NCBI RefSeq assembly: GCF_013778305.1
Contig: NZ_JACEIC010000002.1
Location: forward strand, 2,195,669-2,259,668
Length of the DNA: 64,000 nucleotides
From: Nocardioides agri
GTDB taxonomy: Bacteria; Actinomycetota; Actinomycetes; Propionibacteriales; Nocardioidaceae
Direction of reading: 5' to 3'
Each line of letters opens with the position of its first letter. Positions within the stretch are counted from its first letter, which is position 1. The notes under the pieces are model-generated. The model ran no database searches, was not told the origin of the DNA, and saw nothing but the letters and a program-made list of their open reading frames with translations. Position numbers and translations under genes: made by a program. Below, in pieces: positions 16,943 through 24,765 of the stretch.

Positions 16943-18619
16943 TTGATCCACCACGGCACGCTCCGGCGCGTCCTGCTCACGGTCGCAACGTTCGCGACCC
17001 TCGCTGCGACGGTGCTGGCACCGACCCCGACGTCAGCCGCACGACCGGCCGGCGCCGATGGCCGCGGGCGGGTGGATGGCGACGTGATCGCCCCGGACCG
17101 TCCGGACCGACGGGTCGCCTCGGGCCACGCGGTCGACGCCGCGATCTCCTGGGCCGACGAGGTCTTCGTCCCCGGGGAGCAGGTGTCGGTCACCTTCACG
17201 ATCACGGGGCTCGCCGTGGCTGCCCGTGCGTACCTGACCTGGGTCCCGCAGTACGGCGCCGCGGGCGGCACGATCGCCAGCACCGCCGGGATGCCCGACG
17301 TCTCGCCGACGGGGGTCACCCTGACCGCCGTCGCGCCGCGCGAGCCCGGCGACTACACGCTCCACGCCTATGTCGTCGTGCCGGTCTGGGACAACGAGGT
17401 CGTCGCCGAGGACTGGGTCGAGACCTCGGTCCTGGGACCCGGACTCACGTGGGTCGACCCGGAGGTGGCCGTCACCTGGCCGGCGCCCTCGGCGACGGTG
17501 GGCACCGCAGCGGTGGTCGGGCTCGCCGCCACGGATCTCGACGCGCCGACGACGTTCCAGCTGCGGCGCCGCGCCGCCCGCGGTGACGACGAGGTCGTCG
17601 GAGCCGTCACGCTGACGCCGCAGGTGCCGGTGGGCAGCATCGCGCTGCCGACGGACCGGCTCGGCAGGCTCGACTACGTCGTCGACGCGGTCGACCGGTA
17701 CGTCGACGTGGCCGGTGACGACGGCTTCACCTTCACCGTCGTCGGCTACCCGACGCGGCTGCACACAGCCATCCCGACGGCGCGGGTGCGCGCCGGCGCG
17801 ACGAGGGTCATCAGCGGGACCGTCTCGCAGACGGTCGGCTCGCCCGCCGGCCGGGTCGTCCAGGTCCAGGCCAAGGGACGGAACGGGACGTGGGTGCCGC
17901 TGGCGGAGACCCGGGTCACCGCTGCGGGCACCTTCACGGTGAAGGCCCCGACGTGGTGGGTCGCCGAGCAGCAGCTCCGCGCGTACGTGGCGAGCGACGG
18001 CACCCACGAGGCGGCGGCCGCCGGCGCCGGTGCGCTGACGGTGCACAGCCAGTTCCGCGCGACGGGCGGCAGGGCGTTCCGGTTGATGGGGGGCGCGCGG
18101 TGGGACCCGTGCACCGTGCACACCTACCGGGTCAACCCGCGCCTGCTGCCGAAGGACGGACTGCGCAACATCAAGTACGTGTTCGGTGAGGTCGCGGCGG
18201 CGACCGGCCTCCGGTTCCGCTACGCCGGCAGCACCAGCTACGTCCCCATGGCGCGCGGTGCGAAGCAGCAACCCGACACGGCCGACTTCTTCTTCGCCTG
18301 GGCGACCACGAAGCAGGTCCGCGCGCTCGCCGGCCCCATCGGGTTCGGCGGCTCACAGTGGGGCGGGTCGGGCGGCCGCACCGGCGGCGAGGTCGTGCTG
18401 CGCGCCGGGTGGAAGCCCTACGGCAGCCGGGCTCAGGCTCACCGGCAGCAGGTTGGTCTGCTGCTGCACGAGATCGGGCACGCCATCGGGCTCGACCACG
18501 TCGCCGACCGTCGACAGGCGATGACGACACCTCTCCCGATCAACGGCTTCCTGCACTACGGCGCCGGCGACCTGCGTGGGCTGGCCAAGTTGGGCGCGGC
18601 GGGCGGCTGCGTCGGCTGA
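16943..18619 (+). CDS. Secreted metzincin-type zinc metalloprotease
   Basis: This 558-aa exported protein carries the zinc-binding motif HEIGHAIGLDH near the C-terminus (HExxHxxGxxH; Glu is catalytic), typical of metzincins and matrixin-like peptidases. The TTG at 16943 is supported by AAGGA nine nt upstream and starts directly before a signal peptide (TLRRVLLTVATFATLAATVL, ending about ASA/AAR). A long beta-rich, Ig-like region (residues about 60-380) precedes the catalytic domain (about 390-558), which also contains conserved WDPCTVHTYRVN. Frames upstream of the TTG give no similarity. The substrate is unknown. It is monocistronic. Confidence 0.75.
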   Translation: MIHHGTLRRVLLTVATFATLAATVLAPTPTSAARPAGADGRGRVDGDVIAPDRPDRRVASGHAVDAAISWADEVFVPGEQVSVTFTITGLAVAARAYLTWVPQYGAAGGTIASTAGMPDVSPTGVTLTAVAPREPGDYTLHAYVVVPVWDNEVVAEDWVETSVLGPGLTWVDPEVAVTWPAPSATVGTAAVVGLAATDLDAPTTFQLRRRAARGDDEVVGAVTLTPQVPVGSIALPTDRLGRLDYVVDAVDRYVDVAGDDGFTFTVVGYPTRLHTAIPTARVRAGATRVISGTVSQTVGSPAGRVVQVQAKGRNGTWVPLAETRVTAAGTFTVKAPTWWVAEQQLRAYVASDGTHEAAAAGAGALTVHSQFRATGGRAFRLMGGARWDPCTVHTYRVNPRLLPKDGLRNIKYVFGEVAAATGLRFRYAGSTSYVPMARGAKQQPDTADFFFAWATTKQVRALAGPIGFGGSQWGGSGGRTGGEVVLRAGWKPYGSRAQAHRQQVGLLLHEIGHAIGLDHVADRRQAMTTPLPINGFLHYGAGDLRGLAKLGAAGGCVG

Positions 18620-18675
18620 CGCGGCCAGGAAGCCCGGGAGGCGCCGGCACTGACGGGCTGCGTACGCTGGCAGGC

Positions 18676-19428
18676 GTGCCCAGCCCGCTCGCCCCGCGTT
18701 ACTGGGGCGCGCACCTGCTGGCGCTCGTCCTGGTCGGCACCGCCGTCGCGCTCGGGATCTGGCAGTACGACGCGTGGCAGGCTCATCGCACGGCGGCGGC
18801 CAGCGACGTCACCCACGACGAACCCGTGCCGTTGACCGGAGTCCTCGGCCCCGACGACCCCTTCCCCGGCGACCAGGTGGGCCGGCCGGTGACCGTCACC
18901 GGGACGTGGGTGCCCGAGGGCACCGTGTACGTCTCCGGCCGCCCGGACGCCGGCGTCGACGGCTACTGGGTGGTCACGCCGCTCGCGGTCGACGGCAGCG
19001 ACGGCGCCGCGCTCCCGGTCGTGCGTGGCTGGGTCGCCGACCCGGACGACGCGCCGTCCGCCCCGAGCGGTGCCGCCACCGTCGAGGGCTGGCTCCAGCC
19101 GTCCGAGGGCAGCGGACAGGTCGACGACGACCCGACCGACGACGTCCTCCCCCAGCTGCGCATCGCCGACGTGATCCAGCACGTCGACCAGGACCTCTAC
19201 GGTGCGTACGTCGTCGCGTCGAGCCCCGAGCAGGGCCTCGCCGCCGCCGACCTCGAGCAGCTGCCCGAGGCCGGCACCTTCACCGGCATCCGCAACCTGC
19301 TCTACGCGATCGAGTGGTGGTTCTTCGGCCTCTTCGCCGCCTTCATCTGGTGGCGCTGGGTGAGCGACACGACACGGGCGCCCACCGGGTCCGGACTCGC
19401 CGAGGGCGAGCCGGTCCCCGATCCGTAG
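18676..19428 (+). CDS. SURF1 family cytochrome oxidase biogenesis protein
   Basis: SURF1 proteins assist cytochrome c oxidase assembly, probably heme a insertion. This 250-aa protein has the family topology: an N-terminal helix (about residues 8-28), a large extracytoplasmic domain with GRPVTVTGTW, DGYWVVTPL and VVRGWV, and a C-terminal helix preceded by RNLLYAIEWWFFGLFAAFIW. The GTG at 18676 follows a TACGCT hexamer (18663-18668) by 7 nt, so the mRNA is probably leaderless. DUF3817 follows 9 nt downstream with its own -10. Confidence 0.85.
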   Translation: MPSPLAPRYWGAHLLALVLVGTAVALGIWQYDAWQAHRTAAASDVTHDEPVPLTGVLGPDDPFPGDQVGRPVTVTGTWVPEGTVYVSGRPDAGVDGYWVVTPLAVDGSDGAALPVVRGWVADPDDAPSAPSGAATVEGWLQPSEGSGQVDDDPTDDVLPQLRIADVIQHVDQDLYGAYVVASSPEQGLAAADLEQLPEAGTFTGIRNLLYAIEWWFFGLFAAFIWWRWVSDTTRAPTGSGLAEGEPVPDP

Positions 19429-19437
19429 GCTGGACGC

Positions 19438-19782
19438 GTGACGCTGTTCAATGCCTATCGCGTGCTGGCCTTCGTCGTCGGCGTGCTGCTCGCCTTCTGC
19501 GCGCTGGTCGCCGCCCCCCTCAAGTACCTCGCCGCGGAGGGGAGCAGCCTCCAGGAGTTCGGCGAGACGGCCAGCATCATGTGGCTCTTCCACGGCTGGA
19601 TCTTCATGATCTACGTCGTGGTCGCGTTCCTGCTGGCCCGCCGGGCCCGCTGGTCGATCGGCTTCACGCTGCTGATGCTCGTCGCCGGCCTGGTGCCGCT
19701 GCTCATCTTCTGGGTCGAGCACAAGGTCGCCCAGAAGGTACGAGCCGAGAACCCCGACCTCGTGGGATCCTCGACGACGTGA
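19438..19782 (+). CDS. DUF3817 integral membrane protein
   Basis: This 114-aa protein has three hydrophobic helices and the family pattern FNAYRVLAFVVGVLL, then MWLFHGWIFMIYVV, with conserved His and Trp facing the membrane. DUF3817 genes often neighbour SURF1 in actinobacteria, as here. GTG 19438 follows TAGGCT (19426-19431) by 6 nt, which again suggests a leaderless start. The biochemical role is unknown. Confidence 0.85.
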   Translation: MTLFNAYRVLAFVVGVLLAFCALVAAPLKYLAAEGSSLQEFGETASIMWLFHGWIFMIYVVVAFLLARRARWSIGFTLLMLVAGLVPLLIFWVEHKVAQKVRAENPDLVGSSTT

Positions 19783-19789
19783 CAGTCCG

Positions 19790-20638
19790 ATGACCACGGC
19801 GTTCGTCCTGGGCGGCGGCGGCGTCCTCGGCGCGGTCGAGGTCGGCATGCTCCGCGCCCTCTTCGAACGCGGCATCACCCCCGACCTGGTGCTCGGCACC
19901 AGCGTCGGTGCGCTCAACGGCGCGATGGTCGCGCGCCAGCCGGACGCCACGGTGATCGAGCCGCTCACGGAGCTGTGGCAGGGCGCCGGAACCGTCGGCC
20001 CCGACGTGTACGGCGACCGGCCGCTGCGCACCGTGCGGCGGGCCGTCGCCACCGGCACGCACCTGTGGTCGTCGCAGCCGCTCAAGCAGGCGCTCCTCGA
20101 AGAGCTCGGCGACCTCACCTTCGAGGAGCTGCCGGTGCGCTTCCAGGTCTGTGCCGCGAGCATCGAGCGCGCGGCGGAGCACTGGTTCGACTCCGGGTCG
20201 GTGGTCGACGCGGTCGTCGCGAGCGCTGCGGTGCCTGGCCTGCTGCCACCGGCGCAGGTCGGCGACGAGCACTACCTCGACGGCGGGATCGTGAACTCGG
20301 TCCCCCTGGGCCGCGCGGTCCAGCTGGGGGCGACCCGCGTCTTCGTGCTCCAGGTGGGCCGCATCGACCGCCAGCTCTCGGTGCCGAAGCGACCGTGGGA
20401 GGTCGCCAGGGTCTCGTTCGAGATCGCCCGCCGGCACCGCTTCAACCGCGAGCTCGAGGAGCTGCCGGACGGCGTCGCGGCCTACGTGCTGCCCGCGCGG
20501 GGCACCTCGACCAAGGACGACACCCTGCTCGGCAGCCGCGACTTCGCGAGCGTGCAGGAGCGCATCGACCTGACCTTCGAGGCGTCGAAGGAGTACCTGG
20601 ACGAACATCTCGGGCCGGTGATCGCGGGCGACCCGTGA
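19790..20638 (+). CDS. Patatin-like phospholipase
   Basis: This 282-aa serine hydrolase has the patatin catalytic dyad architecture: the oxyanion loop LGGGGVLGAVEVGML at the N-terminus, nucleophile elbow GTSVG (Ser38), and catalytic Asp in YLDGGIVNSVP (about residue 164). It probably releases fatty acids from membrane lipids. No signal peptide is seen, so it is cytoplasmic or membrane-associated. Its stop overlaps the start of the acyltransferase gene (GTGA), and the pair may remodel glycerolipids together. Confidence 0.88.
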   Translation: MTTAFVLGGGGVLGAVEVGMLRALFERGITPDLVLGTSVGALNGAMVARQPDATVIEPLTELWQGAGTVGPDVYGDRPLRTVRRAVATGTHLWSSQPLKQALLEELGDLTFEELPVRFQVCAASIERAAEHWFDSGSVVDAVVASAAVPGLLPPAQVGDEHYLDGGIVNSVPLGRAVQLGATRVFVLQVGRIDRQLSVPKRPWEVARVSFEIARRHRFNRELEELPDGVAAYVLPARGTSTKDDTLLGSRDFASVQERIDLTFEASKEYLDEHLGPVIAGDP

Positions 20639-21678
20639 GCCGGCCCGTGCGGCGGGTCCTGGCCTGGGTCCTGCGCCGGCTCGTGATCGCGCCGCTCGTG
20701 GTGTTGCTCGCGCTCGCGATGTGGCTGAGCCTGCCGATCTGGGTGATCGGCACCGCCGCGCTCTCCCCGGTCGTGTCCGGCCGCCTCCGGCCGCTGCGGT
20801 TCGCGTGGGTGGTGTTCGTCTACGTCACCTGCGAGGCGCTGCTGCTGGTCGTGATGTTCGGGCTCTGGCTGGCCTCCGGGTTCGGGTGGCGGCTGCGCAC
20901 GCCGTACTTCCAGGGCATCCACTACGACCTCGTGCAGGGGACGATGTGGGTCTTCTTCCTCGAGGCCCGCCGGGTGCTGCGGCTGCGCATCGAGACCGAG
21001 GGTCCGACCCCTGCCGCGCACCCCGGGCGGCCCATCCTGGTCTGCTGCCGGCACGCCGGGCCCGGCGACTCGTTCGTGCTCATCCACACGCTGATGGCGT
21101 GGTACGACCGCGAGCCGCGGGTGGTCCTCAAGAACACCCTGTCCTGGGACCCGGCGATCGACGTGCTGCTCAACCGGGTGCCGGCGCGCTTCATCACGCC
21201 GAACCCGGAGGCCGGCGTCGACCTCGAGAGGCAGATCGGGGAGCTGGCGACCGGCCTGGACGCCGACGACGCGTTCGTGATCTTCCCGGAGGGCGGGAAC
21301 TTCACCCCGCGGCGCCGGCAGCGCGCGATCGACCGGCTGCGCCAGCTCGGCATGGAGCGGATGGCGCAGCGGGCGGAGCAGATGATCCACGTGCTCGCCC
21401 CCCGCCCGGGCGGGTTCCTCGCCGCGCTCGACGCGGCGCCGGACGCGGACGTGGTGCTGGTGGCGCACACCGGGCTCGACCACATGATGACCGTGGCCGA
21501 CGTGTGGCGGGAGCTGCCGATGGACAAGCGGATCGTGATGCGGTGGTGGCAGGTGCCGCGCGCCGAGATCCCGGCCGGGCGCGAGGAGCGGATCGACTGG
21601 CTCTTCGCGTGGTGGGAGCGCATCGACGAGTGGATCGCCGAGAACCGGCCGGCGGAGCTGCCCACCGGCCGGTCCTGA
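20635..21678 (+). CDS. PlsC-type 1-acylglycerol-3-phosphate acyltransferase family protein
   Basis: This 347-aa membrane protein carries a PlsC-like catalytic domain after about 100 residues with three hydrophobic helices. The HX4D motif is HAGPGD within CCRHAGPGDSF, and the glycerophosphate-binding motif is FPEGGNFTP. It differs from typical PlsC by the long N-terminal membrane region and the C-terminal extension. GTG 20635 overlaps the patatin stop, so it is coupled to a lipase that could supply lysolipid or fatty acid. The exact acceptor is not predictable. Confidence 0.8.
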   Translation: MSRPVRRVLAWVLRRLVIAPLVVLLALAMWLSLPIWVIGTAALSPVVSGRLRPLRFAWVVFVYVTCEALLLVVMFGLWLASGFGWRLRTPYFQGIHYDLVQGTMWVFFLEARRVLRLRIETEGPTPAAHPGRPILVCCRHAGPGDSFVLIHTLMAWYDREPRVVLKNTLSWDPAIDVLLNRVPARFITPNPEAGVDLERQIGELATGLDADDAFVIFPEGGNFTPRRRQRAIDRLRQLGMERMAQRAEQMIHVLAPRPGGFLAALDAAPDADVVLVAHTGLDHMMTVADVWRELPMDKRIVMRWWQVPRAEIPAGREERIDWLFAWWERIDEWIAENRPAELPTGRS

Positions 21679-21699
21679 GGCGGCGTACGCCGCCGGCGG

Positions 21700-22326
21700 C
21701 TACGGCTTGTCGTCCACGTCGACGACCGCGGCCGGGTCGTCGGGGGTGGTGACCGAGTGCGGGGTGTCCGCCTGGTCGGCGAGCGCCTCGGCCGGCGAGG
21801 CGCCGCCGAGGTCGTCCTCCACCGGCGTGGGAGCGGCCGGCCGCGGGGCGGGCGTCGGCGAGTAGGACGACTGCCACGCGTCGGTCTGCTGGCCGCCGCG
21901 CAGCTTGGCGGCGACGAACGCGGCGCCGGCGGCGACGCCCGTGATGATGACGACCTTGCGCAGCCGGTGCTTCTTCTTGGGGGGGTCGGCGATCTCCGCC
22001 GCCTTGTCCGCCGCTGCCTCGGCCGCAGCCGCCGCGTGCTCCGCCGCGATGGTGGCCCCAGCGGCGATCTTCTCGGCCGCGAGCGCGGCGCCCGCGGCGA
22101 TCGCCGGGGCCGCCTTGTCACGGGCGTCGGCGATCACGGGTGCCGCCTTGGCCCGGGCGTCGGCGATGACGGGCGCGGCCTTGTCGCGGGCGTCCGCGAG
22201 CGCCGGGCCGGCCTTCTCCCGTGCGGTGGCCACGGCAGCCTCGAGCTGCGGCCGCACCTGCTCGACGTACTCGGTGACGGTGTCACTGGCCTGGTCGAGG
22301 ATCGACTTGTTCTTGCGAAGGCCCAT
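21700..22326 (-). CDS. Ala-rich repeat protein with one membrane helix
   Basis: I do not recognise a named family. The 208-aa protein starts MGLRKNKSILDQASDTVTEY. Residues about 35-85 are tandem amphipathic repeats of the type DARDKAAPVIA (at least four near-identical 11-12-residue units), then an Ala-rich helix, a basic KKKHRLRK stretch and a single transmembrane helix (VVIITGVAAGAAFVAAKL). The C-terminus is Pro/Asp-rich. The layout resembles apolipoprotein- or LEA-like helical proteins anchored in the membrane. It is divergent from the cyclophilin gene. Confidence 0.65.
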   Translation of the reverse strand: MGLRKNKSILDQASDTVTEYVEQVRPQLEAAVATAREKAGPALADARDKAAPVIADARAKAAPVIADARDKAAPAIAAGAALAAEKIAAGATIAAEHAAAAAEAAADKAAEIADPPKKKHRLRKVVIITGVAAGAAFVAAKLRGGQQTDAWQSSYSPTPAPRPAAPTPVEDDLGGASPAEALADQADTPHSVTTPDDPAAVVDVDDKP

Positions 22327-22512
22327 CGGGATCTTCCTCTCGTCGTGTCCGGCTGACTCGATCATGGCACCGTCGGCCAACCGGGTGTGCGGCCAGCGGA
22401 CCGGCCACTTGGTGATCATGGGAGGATCGGACGGCACGAACCGGCCACGGCACCGTCCGTGGTGTACCCATCCACGCACGCAGCGACACCGCACCGACAC
22501 CGAGAGGCAGTC

Positions 22513-23025
22513 ATGGCTGACCAGCAGGCCATCTTGAAGACCAACCGGGGCGACATCACGCTCAACCTCTTCCCGAACCACGCCCCGGAGACCGTGTCGA
22601 ACTTCGTCGGCCTGGCGCAGGGCACCAAGTCCTACGACGCCGGCAACGGCAAGACCGGTCCGTTCTACGACGGCCTCGGTTTCCACCGGGTCATCGAGGG
22701 CTTCATGATCCAGGGCGGCTGCCCGCTCGGCACCGGCACGGGCGGCCCGGGCTACACGTTCAAGGACGAGCCGCACCCCGAGCTGACCTTCGACAAGCCC
22801 TACCTGCTCGCGATGGCCAACGCCGGCCCGGGCACCAATGGCTCTCAGTTCTTCATCACCGTGGGTGCGACCACCTGGCTGAACTTCAAGCACACGATCT
22901 TCGGCGAGGTGGCCGACCAGGCCGGTCGCGACGTCGTCGACGCGATCGCGACCACCGCCACCGGACCCGGCGACCGTCCGGTCGACCCGGTCGTCATCGA
23001 GTCCGTCGAGATCGTCGGCGCCTGA
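22513..23025 (+). CDS. Peptidyl-prolyl cis-trans isomerase (cyclophilin type)
   Basis: This 170-aa cytoplasmic cyclophilin has the catalytic and substrate-binding signatures FHRVIEGFMIQGG, GTGTGGPGY, LAMANAGPGTNGSQFFIT and LNFKHTIFGEV. There is no signal peptide. ATG 22513 follows GAGAGG with good spacing; the upstream in-frame extension has no similarity. It lies 12 nt upstream of the rhomboid gene, with which it is probably cotranscribed. Confidence 0.93.
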   Translation: MADQQAILKTNRGDITLNLFPNHAPETVSNFVGLAQGTKSYDAGNGKTGPFYDGLGFHRVIEGFMIQGGCPLGTGTGGPGYTFKDEPHPELTFDKPYLLAMANAGPGTNGSQFFITVGATTWLNFKHTIFGEVADQAGRDVVDAIATTATGPGDRPVDPVVIESVEIVGA

Positions 23026-23037
23026 GGCCCACCACCT

Positions 23038-23961
23038 GTGACCGACCACCCGGCTCCCGCCGGGGTGCCCGTCTGCTACCGGCACCCCGGTCGGGAGTCG
23101 CACATCCGGTGCCAGCGGTGTGAGCGGCCGATCTGCCCGGACTGCATGAACGACGCCGCCGTGGGCTTCCAGTGCCCCGAGTGCATCGCCGCGGGCCGCA
23201 AGGAGACCCGCAGCGCGCGCACGACGTACGGCGGCCTGCGGCCCACCAACGCCGCCACGACCTCCCTGGTGCTGATCGGCATCAACGTCGCCGTCTGGGT
23301 GGCCCTCCTGGTCAGCGGCGGGGCGGGCAGCCGGCTCTTCAACCTGCTGGTGCTGCGCCCCGACGGCGCGTGCGACCTGCAGAACGGCTACCTCAACGTG
23401 CAGGTCGGCGAGGCCGCGTGCACCGCCGGTGGCGGTGTCTGGCTGCCCGGGGTCGCCGACGGCGCCTGGTGGCAGCTGATGACCAGCGCCTTCGCCCACG
23501 TGCAGCCGCTGCACCTCGCGTTCAACATGTTCGCGCTCTACCTGTTCGGCCCCCAGCTCGAGCTGTTCTTCGGCCGGGCCCGCTTCCTGGCGCTCTACCT
23601 GATCAGCGCACTGACGGGCGCCGCGGCCGTCTACTGGTTCAGCCCGGAGTTCTCGCCCACGCTCGGCGCGTCCGGCGCCATCTACGGCCTGATGGGTGCG
23701 CTGCTGGTGATCTCGCTCAAGGTGCGGGTCAACGTCCAGGGCCTGCTCGCGCTCATCGGCATCAACCTGCTGCTGACCTTCACGATCAGCAACATCTCCT
23801 GGCAGGGCCATCTCGGGGGCCTCGTGGGCGGGGCGGCCACCGCGGCGGTGCTCGTCTACGCCCCGCGCACGCGGCGTACGCCGGTCCAGGTCGCCGGCCT
23901 CGTCGCCCTCGTCGCGCTCACCGTCGTGGCGATCATGGCCCGCACCGCGCAGCTGACCTGA
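23038..23961 (+). CDS. Rhomboid intramembrane serine protease with N-terminal zinc ribbon
   Basis: This 307-aa protein begins with a B-box-like zinc-binding region (C-Y-R-H, then C-x-x-C, C-x-x-C and C-x-x-C through residue 49), followed by six hydrophobic helices. The catalytic Ser212 lies in GASGAIYGLMG and His258 in WQGHLGGLVGG. Rhomboids cleave membrane proteins within the bilayer. The zinc-ribbon rhomboid is a widespread actinobacterial form. The gene ends at a large hairpin region and converges on crgA. Confidence 0.92.
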   Translation: MTDHPAPAGVPVCYRHPGRESHIRCQRCERPICPDCMNDAAVGFQCPECIAAGRKETRSARTTYGGLRPTNAATTSLVLIGINVAVWVALLVSGGAGSRLFNLLVLRPDGACDLQNGYLNVQVGEAACTAGGGVWLPGVADGAWWQLMTSAFAHVQPLHLAFNMFALYLFGPQLELFFGRARFLALYLISALTGAAAVYWFSPEFSPTLGASGAIYGLMGALLVISLKVRVNVQGLLALIGINLLLTFTISNISWQGHLGGLVGGAATAAVLVYAPRTRRTPVQVAGLVALVALTVVAIMARTAQLT

Positions 23962-23975
23962 GCGGCCCCATCTGC

Positions 23976-24038
23976 CGTCGAGTGACGTGAGACGGCCCCG
24001 AGGACCCGGTCCTGGGGGCGGTTTCGCGTCACTCGACG
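23976..24038 (+). terminator. Large nested hairpin after the rhomboid gene
   Basis: A perfect 12-bp outer inverted repeat (23976-23987 with 24027-24038) encloses an inner GC-rich hairpin (CCCC-AGGACC against GGTCCT-GGGG). It starts 14 bp after the rhomboid stop and most likely terminates that transcript. Confidence 0.6.
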
Positions 24039-24059
24039 ACCCCGGCGCAGCCGGGCAGA

Positions 24060-24137
24060 CAATCCACAGCTGTGCACACAGGTGTGGAGAACTACACCGA
24101 TGTAGTTCTCCACAGCAGTTATCCCCAATGTGGACAA
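24060..24137. promoter_or_regulatory. Cluster of DnaA-box-like motifs with a perfect hairpin
   Basis: In this unusually AT-rich stretch I count CAATCCACA (24060-24068, two mismatches to TTATCCACA), TTCTCCACA on minus (24083-24091) and plus (24106-24114), TTATCCCCA (24119-24127, one mismatch) and a perfect TTGTCCACA on minus (24129-24137). The two TTCTCCACA copies form the ends of a perfect 14-bp inverted repeat (24083-24096 and 24101-24114, loop 4 nt). It lies between convergent genes, so it is not a promoter. DnaA binding is inferred. Confidence 0.5.
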
Positions 24138-24168
24138 CCGCGGGCGGCGGCACCGGGGACAAACGGCA

Positions 24169-24202
24169 GACGCCGGCCGGTCCTGACGGACCGACCGGCG
24201 TC
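24169..24202. terminator. Bidirectional terminator between rhomboid and crgA
   Basis: A 15-bp stem with one mismatch (24169-24183 with 24188-24202) closes a 4-nt loop. It lies 24 bp beyond the crgA stop on its strand, so it probably ends the crgA transcript. Confidence 0.65.
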
Positions 24203-24225
24203 CCAGAGAAGGAATGCCGAGTGGG

Positions 24226-24693
24226 TCATTCCCACCGGGTGGCGTAGGTGAAACCCACCGCCATGAATCCGATGCCGACGATCAGGTTCTTCTGGCCGAG
24301 GTCGTTGAGGACCGGGATGTCCTCGAGCTTGGTGGGCTCGCTGAAGATGTAGTAGGTGCAGATCCAGAGCAGGCCGATGATGAAGCAGCCGAGCATGCCG
24401 ACCACCACGCCGCGGCCGCGACCGAGCGGCGTCGAGGGGTGCGCGGCGAGGATCAGGCCCAGGAAGATCAGGCCGAAGCCGATCAGGTAGTTCCAGTTGC
24501 CGAGGTCGGCCATGAAGGCCGGGTTGCCCGGCTTGGGCGCCGGGAAGACGGTCGGGTCGACCCGGACGACGACGTAGTAGTACGCCATCCACGCGATGCC
24601 GAGGACCATGAGCACCAGCGCCACGATGAAGCGCGGCGACAGCACCGGCCCGGTGGCGGGGGCGAGGGGGTCCTTGACCTTGGACTTGGACAC
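24226..24693 (-). CDS. crgA: Cell division protein CrgA, double-length form
   Basis: CrgA is a small septal membrane protein that interacts with FtsZ, FtsI and other division proteins in actinobacteria; the usual form has about 85-95 aa and two helices. Here 155 aa encode two tandem CrgA-like units: helix, loop ending ADLGNWNYLIGFGLIFLGL, then again helix GCFIIGLLWICTYYIF, loop LNDLGQKN and LIVGIGFMAVGFTYATRWE. The GTG at 24693 has AGGAG five nt upstream; ATG 24711 is the alternative. It is divergent from DUF881 and adjacent to the pkn/pbp division operon, as is typical for crgA. Confidence 0.88.
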   Translation of the reverse strand: MSKSKVKDPLAPATGPVLSPRFIVALVLMVLGIAWMAYYYVVVRVDPTVFPAPKPGNPAFMADLGNWNYLIGFGLIFLGLILAAHPSTPLGRGRGVVVGMLGCFIIGLLWICTYYIFSEPTKLEDIPVLNDLGQKNLIVGIGFMAVGFTYATRWE

Positions 24694-24765
24694 GGGTGCT
24701 CCTGGGTGCATCGGACGTGCGTCGGGATTCCGGGCGAGACCCGGCTCCGGGCTACCTTAGTGGGC

